Assembly (NCBI RefSeq): GCF_030272615.1 | Contig: NC_081413.1 | Location: forward strand, 100,914,239-100,978,238 | Source: Cryptomeria japonica | Taxonomy: Eukaryota; Streptophyta; Pinopsida; Cupressales; Cupressaceae | Length of the DNA stretch: 64,000 nt | Direction of reading: 5' to 3' | Shown: positions 47,986 through 59,057 of the stretch, piece after piece | Position numbering within the stretch: position 1 is the first letter of the stretch | Layout of the letters: each line of letters opens with the position of its first letter | Made by a program: the position numbers and the translations under genes | The notes under the pieces: model-generated | Told to the model about the DNA's origin: nothing | The model's input: only the letters and a program-made list of their open reading frames with translations | The model's database searches: none

Positions 47986-49794
47986 AAAAATACAAAAAAA
48001 TACAAAAAAATGAAAAAAGCAAAAAGTAAAGAAAAAATTAAATTTCTATTAGTGAAAACCATTTTATTGCGCTATGGGCAAGTACTTTGGTGAAAACCCT
48101 TTTAGAGGCATCAAGGTAAATAATCTGGATGCATTGTCTATCAGGTCAAACTCTATGTTCCCCACCCACCCACCCAGTATCCATATTCTTTAATCCATGC
48201 CACTGCATAAACCTTCTCCCATGACATCCATCACCCTATTTATTGTTAATTGTCTCCTTCATTCTAACAATAAAATTGTCCACTCATCCACTAAACTACC
48301 CTCAACAAACCGATTATCCATATGATGATGAATCTTTTCCTGAATCATGAATAAGGATCATCCCATCAAACTGAGTTTTTATCCCATCCAACCGAGCTTC
48401 CATCCCAGTTGGATGAGATTAATTCCTAGTCCTGAGCTTAATCTTCTTCTTGACTTGCATGTTATCCAAACACTCATCCACATGTAGTCCATCAAACCCC
48501 AACAATCAAGTGTGATATCTGCACTCAGGTATCACCTACTCTATTGGCTGTCCAAATCCATCAGTCACTCCTGCCCATCGAGATGCACCCTTCCCTAGTC
48601 TGACAGTTTATCCACAATCCTTAGTCCTACTCTTGGCAAGAGATGTTAGTTGGCCATGTACATTTTTTTTGCATGATTTGATCCATTTACTTAGACTTGA
48701 ATTTTTCTATCCCAAGACTACACCTACTTACGACTGTCTGGATCTTCTATATCCTGATATGTTATGGATTGGTGTATACTGGGCAATGTTTTTGTGGTAT
48801 GGCATGTTTGAATGTTTTCCTTGTACGAACCAACAACCCTACATTAGTGTTTATTAACACTTGCATGGTTGTGTACAAGGCATACTTGTTTGTCTAAGAG
48901 TCAGTCCACACCTTGGGTTTTTCATGACATCTCGATTCCTATAATTTATGGTGTAGACTACCCTTGGAAATATCAAACTAGGTTGGCTCTCCACATTTTG
49001 TGCAAAACAAATCTCCCTATCCATTTCCTATTATTTCATTTCTCCGATCCTTTCTCCCTTTCACATTTTGGAGACCTCAATTTATTCCCCCCATTTTCTT
49101 CTATCCCACCTCTGGTCATTGTATTATGATTGGCATATTCTAAAAAAATGTGTATTGTCTGGTGCTTTATTTATTTAAGTGTGTTCGGTGCATTATTAAT
49201 TTTTATTTTGTATGGTGTGTACATCATTTGGCTTGCATTACAAATTTTGTTCCATTATTCACTTAAGGTGCATTATCCATCATAGTGTGCATATTCACTA
49301 TAGATTAATCGTATAATGCATTTTCAAAATTTTAGTCCATTACAAGCAAAGAGAAACTGTGCATAATATATTAGAAATCCTTCTTTTCTTCAAAATCATC
49401 AGAGAATCCAAAAAATAATACATCATGCATCAAACATTTTATAACATGCATCATAGAATCCAATATATATATATCCATATAGCTCATATAAGCCGAGATA
49501 ATCATCCTGCATCCACCAAGGTGTTAGTAACATATCATAAGCACATGCATATATAAGCATCCATCCTGCATCATAAATAGGTCAACACAATACATGCATA
49601 ATCATCATCAATACATCACATCATAAAACAATAAATAATGTCCATGATAATGTCCATAATAAAGTACATACATACATACATGCCGCTAAAAATCATATAG
49701 CATATATATCTCAACAATGAATATGACAATAATGGTTTAATGGTTGCCCCGAAGGGTCAAAATAATATACAATTTCACATAGAGATAGCTCTAC
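47986..49794. other. element A spacer between integrase and antisense gene
   Basis: There are A-rich repeats just after the integrase stop (ACAAAAAAAT), then balanced sequence, then CAT-rich text (49,400-49,730) that would be the 3' UTR of the antisense gene. No protein motif was found on either strand. Confidence 0.5.
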
Positions 49795-51891
49795 CCCCAC
49801 TATCTCTCTAGACCCCTCCTCATCTCCTCCTCCTCCTTTGGATCATCCTGCACCCCCTATCCTCAGTGGCCTCATACCCACTGACCCCCCTGTCTGCTGA
49901 CTCTAACTCAGGTGCTGACGATATGTCCTGTGAGATCGCACACTCTTTGTGTATGATTCTGCCCTCTTCTCAGCTAGGATGACTCTATGGTATAATCCCC
50001 TATAGTATGCAACCTCTTTCTGTGATCTCTCTTCCCTCTCCCATTGCTACATCATATCCACGTACATCTGACTTAGCTTTGTAGGGACTAGCATATGTCG
50101 TGTCATATCCCTCTCTCCCCGCAGGCAAGTCACATCCACCCATTCCCTCTGGATTGTTGCCTGAAGACTCTCTAACTCCTCATCCCGCTTTTGAAGTTTG
50201 CTCTGCATCTTTCCAATCATTGTGCCCATCCTAGCCTCCTCCAACATCCTCTCTGCATCCTCCCCCTCCCGTCGCAAGTCCTCCACCTCTGTCCAAGCCA
50301 TTTCAAGGATCTCTATCAGATAATCCACCTCCCTCTATAGCCTCCCCACCTCAGCTTGCAGACTATCCACCCTTTCTCTCTCCACCCTTATCTCCTCCTC
50401 GAGGGTCTGCACCCTCGCCCTAGTTGTATCCCTCTCCTATATGACCTTATCATGCTCCCCCCAAGATATAATGTCATGAATTTGCATCTTGGCATCCTGT
50501 ACCTATACATTAGGGATGTCCATAGGCACTGCCTCATCACCCCCCTCTCGTTGTCCTACCACTTGGACTATGGCTGCAATTGGTACCTGTTCTTGTACTA
50601 GCATGGCCACATGTGGTCCCCTCCCTCATGATCCTCCCTTCCTCTGCCTCTAGGCACCCTTTACCTCCTACCACCACAATTCTATCCATGGGAACATCCT
50701 CCTCTCCTCCAACAATCTCATCCATTCATGGTTGAAGCTCATCATACTCTAGTAGCCTTGGAATAGTCAATCGTATTGGCTGGCGAGCCTCCCACCAGCA
50801 CCTATAGGCTCCTGTCATACCAGGATCCTCCCCCACACCCATCTGCTCATCCCAAACCATGTATGTTGTTGTCTGAAAGCTAGTCGTCACCTCCAAATGG
50901 CTCACAGTCTACCCCCATGTCCCTGCCTCTTGTGTCAGTCATGGGTACAATGACACATCACCCATTATGTCCTAAACTTGTCCAAACTGTCAGGCCACCC
51001 TGTATGGTGCATAATACTCCATGACATACACTGATCTCCCAAAAAGCCACACGTCAACCCCTACCCAATGTAGCTGCCAGTCACCCCTCCATCGCTCACT
51101 ATCCAAAAATGGTCTCCATGTAAACTGCATGACCTCATAAAAAATGCATCTCCAGAACCATATAGGTCCCATCCTGGTATAAATCATCGCCATCTGTACT
51201 ATATAAGGGAATCGTTGCCATCTATACTGCACCCCAACTAGTCGATTGACCACAATGTTCTCCCACACCCATATATGAAGTAAGTCACCCCTGTTGATAG
51301 ACTCGCATACTCTCAATATACAGTTAGATGAATGTCATGATACAGTTGCATGAGCATCACTGCTTCCCATGTATACTGCACAATCGTGTACCATATAGTA
51401 CACACATCGACTCCACTCAATTAGAAACTCGTGTCCTCCCAAGTCATGCATCACTCACTCATTGAGGAATCCACGGATCATGAGGACCAATCGTGGAATG
51501 TTTTGAATCTCCATCACCCTCCCTAAGTGTATCTGTGTCCTGTCCTCAATCGATAATGCATCCCACTCACAAACCTCCCGTAGATAGAAATATGTTGAAT
51601 CCAATCTATACTCAGGAATCACGCCATGAATGGGGATCTTCAAGATCCTCTACACGTCCAACAATGTGATAATGGCCTCTCCTATGGGCAGATGGAAGGT
51701 ACAAGTCCTATTGTCCCATCACTCCACCAACGTAGTCATCATAGCTATGTGTGCCCTAATCCTTGACCATCGGCGAAGAAAATCCAATCCCACTGCACTC
51801 AACATCTCTAGCTCGTCTGCCACCAATTGCCTATATAGCATCGCCTTCACTGGCCAGTGCTCCCTCGATCCTAGTGGTCCTAAGTCCACCT
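49795..51891 (-). pseudogene. element A antisense plant-mobile-domain (PMD) gene
   Basis: Reads on the minus strand, about 700 codons, opposite to gag-pol. The N-terminal PMD block is at 51,840-51,600: LVADELEMLSAVGLDF, a degenerate ALxTxLVExW segment, TCTFHLPIGEAIITLLDV and IPIHGV. It continues with MIRGFLNE (51,480-51,455) and LLHIWVWENIVVNR, RFPYIVQMA, FWRCIFYEVMQFTWRPF, DVWLFGRSVYVMEYYAPYRV (51,316-50,990), the pattern of aminotransferase-like plant mobile domain proteins. A linker follows, then, one frame over, a charged coiled coil (50,328-49,980: LRREGEDAERMLEEA, LQKRDEELESLQATIQ). Stops interrupt it at several points. PMD proteins occur both as host genes (MAIN/MAIL family) and in transposons. 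Confidence 0.82.
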
Positions 51892-52730
51892 ACATTCAGG
51901 AAAACCACTCCATTAACTCTTGTCATCCTTTCTAATTCTACCCTATCTTATGTTTGGGGCATCCATATTACCCTCTAATCCATGTTCCCCCCTTCTACTT
52001 GTCTATTTATTCCTTTTCTATCCTTTCTGGTGCTCACCCTGATTTACTCAGTGCATGTGCTAAAACCATGGCGCTTGCACTATGCCATAGTCGAATGTGC
52101 CAAAGGCCACCCCTCCAACCCTAGACCTAGACCCTACCCTTGACCAGTGCAAGCACTCACACCACGTGCATATGCCCACCCCAAATACCCCAAAATCTCT
52201 AGAACCCCACAGGTGCTGGTGCTATTCACCAATGCTCGTGCTAACCTAGGGGCACACACGCTGAAACGATGATCAACATGTTCGCCTCGCTAAACTTTTA
52301 GCCTAATTTTAGCCCTAAATTTTTACCCTAAACTACCAAATAACAAAGTGGGTCCGAGCTACATACTAGTGGAGCATAGTGGGTTGGTCTCTCATGTCGG
52401 AGGACCCTCTCTGTGCGATGCTCATGTGTGGGAATGTGATCCATCTCTCTTTCTTCTCTTTGGGCTTTATTCTCCTCCAATAGATATGTGTGACAATGAC
52501 CCTTCATTGGGCCCTATGTGGCTTATATGGGCCCCCTCGCAAGCCTACTCCTTCACCTTTCCCCTTCTCTTATCTTTTCTCATATTTGCTCAACCATTTC
52601 TTCTTTTCTTTCTCGTCCGTTTATCATTCCTAATCTTTCCTTTCCTTTCTTCTTTTCTTTCTCATCCGTTTTACATTGGGGCATCCTCTTTCTTCCGTCT
52701 TTTACCCATCATCAATTTTTGTCGCTGCAT
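51892..52730 (-). promoter_or_regulatory. probable 5' region of the antisense PMD gene
   Basis: About 850 bases between the antisense start and the LTR. From 52,040 to 52,270 there are repeated GTGCTNGTGCT/AGTGCAAGCACT-like motifs and CACGTG at 52,164. The C/T-rich block at 52,530-52,720 would be purine-rich on the antisense strand. Promoter function is inferred from position only. Confidence 0.35.
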
Positions 52731-52745
52731 AAAAGAGGGGCCAAA
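52731..52745 (+). promoter_or_regulatory. element A polypurine tract
   Basis: AAAAGAGGGGCCAAA abuts the right LTR. The matching tract in element B is AAAAGAGGGGAAAAA. Confidence 0.75.
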
Positions 52746-54019
52746 TGTAAATGCATAAATTAATTATTTTTAATTAATTTAACCCTCCTACATAATTAAT
52801 TTATTTAATTGTGTTAGTCTTTACTCTTCTCAATATTAATTAAATTAAATTTAATTGATATTATCACTATAGTCCATATAATTGATTTATTTAATAAATG
52901 ATTTTTCCTTTTTCTTCTAAAGTCCTCAAAAATTAATTCTTCTTAATACCTCCTTTAACTAATTAATTAATCCACGTGATTCCTACAAATCACTTTTTTC
53001 TAATCCATCATCAGTCTAATTAATTCTTCTAGAAACCCTCATAATCCTACTTAGCATTATTCTTAAATTTTTAATTACCCCTCATTCTCTCTCCTAGAGA
53101 AATCCTCCCACAAATCCCACTTGCTCCTAATCTGCACCTAATTATTCTAAATAGTTCCTTTAATCCCTTGTTAGTGGCTAATCTTTGTGATTAGGCACAT
53201 AAGTCAACCATATCCATTTATGGCTAAATCCTCGTGTCCCCCTCCTCACCTTCCACCTTAAATGCTCCCTTTTTGGGTGAATGTGAGATTTTCAAAATCT
53301 CACACCCTCCCATGTTTCCCATCTTCCCAAGGAATTTTAAAATTCCTTTTGCAATCCCCATGCACACAATATCTTGAGATTTTTTAATTCCATGTGCATC
53401 CCCCAAGGAATTTTTAATTATTTTTATCCTTCCTAGGTGCATTGGGAACTCTCCCCATGTACCTTGAGGAGGGTGGAGACAAGAAATAAATTTATGGAAA
53501 ATCTCTTGATCTCCACCCCCCTTGTCATGTCATTATCCCTTGATCCATGTGATCTCTTCCTCTGATCTCTTCCTCTCAATCCTAGCCCTCCATTGCCTTT
53601 CAATTTTGACCATCCATTTTTCTGCATCCAATTGTATAAATTGGGGCCTCCATCCCCTCATTTGACATCTCCAATTTTAGTAAGTTCATGCTGCCATCTT
53701 GAGTCCAAGAATCCATTCAAGAGCCTACACTATATCCAAATTTCCTACATATCCACAATTAGCCGCTTCCATCATACATCCACTATTCCAATCCTTGATC
53801 CATTTGTAGTGCACATTGGAGAGTCATCCACATCAATCAATTGAGGTAATAAAATAAGGTTGGAGAAGGGGTGCTACTTCAACCTCATCAAGAGCTTAAT
53901 ATGAGGAAGAAGGTGAACTTTGGGGCAGGTATAATGGTTACTTGTGCTTTTTAGTGTTTATGTTTTGTGTTTTTTATCTCTCTAACCATTTTACATTCCT
54001 TATACTTTTCTTGTCTTAA
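52746..54019 (+). repeat. element A right (3') LTR, 1,274 bp
   Basis: It begins TGTAAATGC and ends GTCTTAA, where the left copy has GTCTTCA, so the terminal C has mutated. A TATA box lies near 53,635. Relative to the left LTR it has a 14-base insertion near 52,846, several small deletions and scattered substitutions. Confidence 0.92.
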
Positions 54020-54024
54020 AAAAC
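54020..54024 (+). repeat. target-site duplication of element A, right copy (AAAAC)
   Basis: Matches 36,414-36,418. Copia coding sequence resumes immediately after. Confidence 0.85.
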
Positions 54025-55041
54025 AACCCTGAAACCATGTCTTGTTGACTAAGTGGTTGCAAGTAATGGTAGTTCAAGTGGCCAAACCATTGATGCCACA
54101 AACAACTCACCTCATCTGCATGAGTGAGTAACATAGTTGAAGGAGATTCATGAATAAAGTGAGAAAACTAATATAATCTAGAATGATGATTTTCTTTTCC
54201 CAAAACAACAGTAGAATAATTATGCATTTCACTAATTATCATTGTATCTGGTGTGAACTCAACTCGTTTGCCAGAACCAATGTGAGTGATTTGATAAATA
54301 GATATGAGATTAGTTGATAAAGATGGAACACAAATGAAATCCTCAAATGTTCCTTCGCCCACATCAATAGACCCTCTTCCATGCACTTCAATAGGAGTGT
54401 CATCACCCATTAATATGGAAGGCATAAAACATGGCTCTAAAGAGGTGAAATCATCTTTTTAAGAGGCCATGTGGTACAAAGCGCTTGATTCAATGATCTA
54501 AGAATTTAGTTGTGAAGCAATAGCAACTAGGACCTTACCCTTTCCTTTTCCCTTACTCTTATTTGTGTCCTTTGAAGATCCTTCTGATTAACTCTGTTTG
54601 ATTGAATCAGGCACCTTGATATTATACTTTTCAAGAAGATGTGATAGGTGATCAATTTGTTTCTTTAAACACTTATGTTCATCATGACTAGGCCTCTTAC
54701 AATAAGAACACTTTACCTTCTTCTTCGTAGGTTGTTCACCTTGTGATGAAGAGGTCTAATTATCCACTTTTGAAGTAGCAGATTTCTGATCTTTCTTCTT
54801 CTCTCCTTGGTTTTTTTATTTCTTATCTTGCTTACTAGACCCTTTCAGTCTTATGTGCCTTGATTTATAGCTACCCATTCGAACCAATTTGTCCTAATCC
54901 CTAGTGATTTCTATAGAAAATTCATCTAGAGGAGGCATTTTGAATGTGGTATGTAGGGTACATTTATAGCATAGAATGTAGAAACAATCACTAAATAGTT
55001 AGGACCAAGCTTAGAAAGAATACTCAAGATCAATTGCTTAT
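54025..55041 (-). pseudogene. copia gag C-terminus, protease and GAG-pre-integrase
   Basis: Minus strand, reading from high to low coordinates: gag end (NKQLILSILSKLGPNY), zinc knuckle CSYCKRPSHDEHKC (CX2CX4HX4C, near 54,715), a degenerate protease site where DSGA is expected (IIESSALYHMA), HGRGSIDVGEGTFEDF, and GAG-pre-integrase LWHQWFGHLNYHYL ending at the insertion point of element A. Upstream it is cut at 55,042 by the LTR of element B. Confidence 0.88.
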
Positions 55042-56026
55042 TGTATGCAGAAAAATATGTGTGTAAACTATTGAAAATATAAACTAAGCAAATGACATAC
55101 ACATATCTCAACCATAGTTAAGATACTTGATTGTGCTGCATGATAGTGAATGCAAGATGTGATAGAAAATTCTATGCTAAATGGATTTGTTTATGCAAAA
55201 GAGTGAGTGAGAATTTCTGCATTACGAGGGTATGAAAAATGAAAGTGAATGGTTTGTCAAGGAAAATGGGGGGTTTAAATAGGCCTGAAGGTGAGATGGA
55301 AGGGCATGGGAATGAGACATGTGTCCCTAAGAAGGGCAAGTGTCATGAAGGAGAATGACATGTGTCCTTAGGAAGGACATGTGTCATTGGAAGGAATGAC
55401 ATGTGTCCTCGAGGACACATACCCATTTGGGAGTAAGCCACCTAAATTGGAAGGTTCTATTCCAAAAGAGATTGAAAAATCATGTTATTCCCATGTTTGA
55501 GGAAATTTTAGATATTTTCCAAAATTTTAGGAAATTTTCCCCAAATCCAAAGACAATTTCTACAAATTTTAGGAAATTTGGGATATTTTAGGGAATCTTG
55601 AGATATTTTGGGAATGTGCACACATATTGTGAGGATTAAGGGATAGGGTTGACTAAACCGTTAGTTAGCTAGGTGATTTTGTTAGGAGAAGGGTTAGAGG
55701 AGGGGTTAATGTTAGGAGACATGTGAGGAAAATAGAATTAATTAATATTAATTAATTCTATGAGAGAATTTGAGAGGAAAAAGTCAACATGAATTAAATA
55801 AATCAAATTGCATTTGATTTATTTAATAAAATAAGGGTTCAAATTCAATTAATTAATTGATTTATGGTTGTCATATAATTAATTAAAGGGGGACTATAGT
55901 GTAATTAATAAGATTAATTAGCTAGAAGGGAACACAAATTAACTAAATAATGTGTAATTATTTAATTAAAGGTGCTCAGGATAACTAAATTCAATTAATT
56001 AAATTAGTCAAATTTAGGTGTCTACA
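55042..56026 (-). repeat. element B 3' LTR, about 985 bp
   Basis: On the minus strand it starts TGTAGACACC at 56,026, right after the polypurine tract; compare element A, TSTARAYGC. The other end is placed at 55,042 (plus strand TGTATGCAG), where copia gag sequence begins. A TATA-like TATTTAAA lies near 55,275. ATTAATTA-rich U3 resembles element A in style. Confidence 0.78.
55305..55425. repeat. element B U3 repeats with a 20-bp perfect palindrome
   Basis: ATGTGTCCTCGAGGACACAT at 55,401-55,420 is a perfect palindrome. GAATGACATGTGTCCT-like units recur about every 40 bases (near 55,313, 55,355 and 55,396), interleaved with GACATGTGTCATT. The block lies just upstream (in LTR sense) of the TATA-like box, as enhancer repeats do. 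Confidence 0.8.
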
Positions 56027-56041
56027 TTTTTCCCCTCTTTT
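56027..56041 (-). promoter_or_regulatory. element B polypurine tract
   Basis: The minus strand reads AAAAGAGGGGAAAAA directly before the LTR. Confidence 0.75.
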
Positions 56042-56964
56042 CAATGGCGCTAGAATAGCATTAGTGCAAAGACAAAAGACACAAACAATAGAAGAACAAG
56101 GTGCAAGGAAAATCCCAAGATAGATGAAATAAGGGAAAGAAATAGGTTTTGAAATCAAAAATCGCACTCAAAAAGATGATCGCGAGAAGAAATGAGAAGA
56201 AAAATTGTCCCAAAGGGACTGAGATGATGAAAATAGGGCTTTGGGAAGCCCTATATTAGTAAAATTGGAAATTTACTATTCATTTTTACTGCGCATAGGA
56301 AAGATTTGAGAGCCAATTAGATCCCTTTTAGATTTTCTTTATGCAATTGAGAGCTTTTGGTACATTGGATGAGATGGCGGCTAGGGAGATCCTAAGGCAT
56401 CATTCGAATGTGACAACGAGCGTCAGACAGAACATGCAACTCAATTGAGATGTATGTATCGAAAAACTTGAGGTTTGATTTTAATTTTTGGCATTTTTTC
56501 ACATTTAATGTTGTAGAAACAGTGATACCGCCGGTTCATAAGCCGCGAGACCATGTGCTAAGGCGGCAGGTATGTGTTCCTGCCACCCATGCGCAATAGT
56601 AGGATTAGGTAGCTTAAGGGGGATCTGGTTTGTGATCCAACGAATGTGGAATCGCTAAAGGAAATAGTAGTATCTCTATCCCATTATCAAGATGCCAGCG
56701 GGATTGCAATCCTTTTTTCAGGGAAGAAGGGGAGATAGAGGGAAGTGTGGATGCATTCTCATGATGGTGGGAATGCATCAAACAATGGCGGGATAGTGAT
56801 ACCATTTTCCAAGAAATAACAGGATTGAATTTTTCTTTGTTGGAAAAGATCAAAAAATGCATCAGGTGATGGGATTGAAGGGAAAATAAGAAACTCAAAG
56901 AAAAGCTTAGGATAGATAGAGGAAAATATTTCTTACATGTTTATTTGTTTGGGTGTAGTGGAGC
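56042..56964 (+). promoter_or_regulatory. probable 5' region of the element B antisense PMD gene
   Basis: About 920 bases with no frame that continues into the gene. It contains GCCGGTTCATAAGCCGCGAG and repeated GGGATTG/GATGGYGGGA phrases. Promoter role is inferred from position. Confidence 0.3.
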
Positions 56965-59057
56965 ATGGATATCCTAGTGAGTCGGGAGAGGCATTTAGTT
57001 GTCCTGAGAGTAGCTGATGGATTCGGGCTTGCAAGTTGGGCTCGCATTGATGCGATTGGATTAGGTCATTTGGCACGTATGCCACATATTTGGTCCCACA
57101 TGTCTATGTTGACTCCACTAGTAGAGAGGTGGAGGAGCGACATGACTACCCTTCATATGTCGACTGGGGAGGTTATTGTCACCGACAAGGATGTATATCG
57201 CATCTTGAGACTGCCAATTTGAGGAGTTAGGGTTATTGCAGAGTAGGCCCCCTTAGTGAATGTTATTCAGTATTGTTTGGAGCATGAGTACAACTATGTC
57301 ACATAAAACTATCATTAGAGCTTTCTTTATAGCAAGCACCTCCTGATTGACATATATTATTTTGTATGTGCATTTTGCTAGATAGAGATGGAAGAGATGT
57401 TGTTTTGGGTATGATTCGGGTTTGTATTCACGCTGTGGATGGTGGTCGGTCGATGGCTTGGGGGACTCTTGGGGGACTCTTGTTTTGGCTGAGTTATATA
57501 GAGAGCTCCATCAAATATGCTACCACAGAGGTCACAATTTTGGCTTCATGACTCTACTCCACGTATGGGCATGGAAGGATTTTGTAGTGACTCATCCAAT
57601 ACGATGCACGGATAAAGGAGAAGGTTTTCCTATTGTATATAGCTACAAATATCATTATGAGGAGACTGAGGATGTTTATTATTGGAGAGTTATTTTTTAT
57701 ACATTAGATGTGTCTCATGTTTTATGGTGACCTTACATGGCATTGGCTAGTTGGCCCGAGGATCATAGACATATTCCTTATGTGATTACTCCTATGTATA
57801 TTATCGGCAAGAGAGAGAACATGATTGAGCAATATAGAACTAACAAGGTCCAGCTCCAATTTGGTTTTGTTCAGGATATTCTCAAGGCACCCCACAAGTT
57901 TAGGAGGATTACTAGAGAGTGAGCCATAAAGTGGGGGGTAGTTTTAGAGGATAGATAGTGGCTCATTGATGAGTGGACATGTTTAACCCCTGTTGTATGG
58001 GATCCCAAGGTAGGATTTGCAGATCCTGGTGTTATTGATGCATATGCAGCATGGTGGACCCATCATAGGCACACTTGAGTTGGGAGAGCGGGATTAGCTC
58101 CAATGGGGAGTAGGAGGAGGGAGGCACGAGATCGAGGTGTCAGATTAGATGCCTATCAACCGGCTAGAGGTATAATGGAGGTAGTAGTTGCCACAATTTT
58201 GTGGTGAGTGAGAGGGGTTCTAGTAGTGCCAGCTAGGAGAGAGATGAGAGCTAGATATAGAGAGAGGATAGGAGGAGATGATATCGAAGGAGGAGGAACA
58301 GGGAAAATAGGGACATAGGCCATATGGATGTCGATGACCTCCTTACGACCAATACAAACTTGACAACATAAGAGAGATCGGAGAGGAGAGGGGTCATTGA
58401 CACCATTTGATCCAACAACATGGATATGTGCCTTAGAGGAGGCAGCAGCCTGGGCATAAGAGAGATTATGTATTGTTACTGCTGAGAGAGATAATCTCTT
58501 TAGAGAGAGGGACATGATAGACCAAGCCAGGATTCAACTTTAGGCTGAGAGAGATTGGCTATTCTGGGAGAGGGATACAACCATAACTGTGAGGGATGCA
58601 ACCATAGGTGCGAGGGATGCCATAGAGCATGCTAGGTGGAGGATGAAGGAGACAATGGAGAGATACAAGGGAGAGAGGGATGAGGCCCAATGCTAGGCTA
58701 GTGCAGGAGGAGGAGAGGCAGCTTTAGCAATGATAGTGGAGAGATAGGGGGTAGAGATACAAACTCTTTCTCACCAAGTCAGGTGGTATAGGGCTCAGTA
58801 TGAGCGAGTTGTTCATGCTGATCAATGTGAGGTGTACACAACTCCTCCTAGGGCTAGAGGATCCAGTTCTTCTCATAATGGGGGATCTAGTGGAGGGTCA
58901 AGGAGATCTAGTTGGAGCACTAGTGGGTCTAGCAGGAGGACTCATACACAGAGAAATGGGCAGAGCACTGGATCAACATCAGGATCCGCATAGGGATCCT
59001 AGGGATAGGATTAGGGACAGGGACTTCCAAGACAGGGACCAACCTATTCTTCCTTGA
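56965..59057 (+). pseudogene. element B antisense plant-mobile-domain (PMD) gene
   Basis: Plus strand, about 700 codons, opposite to pol. The start ATG 56,965 leads to IDAIGLGHLARMPHIWSHMS, LTPLVERWRSDMTTLHMSTGE, VIVTDKDVYRILRLPI: the canonical PMD N-terminal block. After stops and a frameshift it resumes with LLHVWAWKDFVVTHPIRC, GEGFPIVYSYKYHYEE, YYWRVIFYTLDVSHVLW and ENMIEQYRTNKVQLQFGFVQ (57,422-57,922), then AYAAWWTHH near 58,050. A coiled coil with repeated RERD/ERD units lies at about 58,470-58,800, and a Ser/Gly/Arg-rich tail (GGSSGGSRRSSWSTSGSS) at 58,850-58,960. Function is unknown; it may affect element silencing or expression by analogy with MAIN/MAIL proteins, which is inference only. 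Confidence 0.85.

Larger units (their letters stand above)
36419..54019 (+). mobile_element. Ty3/gypsy Tat-lineage element A, full length (17.6 kb)
   Basis: In order: left LTR 36,419-37,707; primer-binding site 37,711-37,730; leader of about 2.8 kb with GC-rich repeats; gag 40,534-43,164 (split by a SINE); protease-RT-RNase H-second RNase H 43,139-46,845; integrase 46,846-47,985; non-coding spacer; antisense PMD gene 51,891-49,795; polypurine tract 52,731-52,745; right LTR 52,746-54,019; duplication AAAAC on both sides. The second RNase H after the first, the LNKACPKDDFPLP motif in RT and the D-N-G-S protease motif are Tat-lineage hallmarks. The element is dead, with stops and frameshifts in every domain. 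Confidence 0.92.
32896..55041 (-). mobile_element. Ty1/copia element, minus strand, split by two nested insertions
   Basis: Pieces within the window are: 3' LTR (about 32,896-33,635); RNase H, RT and integrase (33,850-36,418); and C-terminal gag, protease and GAG-pre-integrase (54,020-55,041). Tat element A lies between 36,419 and 54,019, and element B begins at 55,042. The reading frame of GAG-pre-integrase runs on without a shift from the right fragment into the left fragment when A and one copy of AAAAC are disregarded. The 5' LTR and N-terminal gag must lie beyond element B, outside the window. All domains carry stops. Confidence 0.88.

Noticed and set aside
47986-49794. Envelope-like gene after pol in element A
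   Set aside because: No signal peptide, membrane segment or long frame on the sense strand; the only long coding region here is the antisense PMD gene further on.
58156-58515. 119-codon minus-strand frame opposite the PMD gene of element B
   Set aside because: Shadow of the plus-strand PMD coding sequence; no motif.
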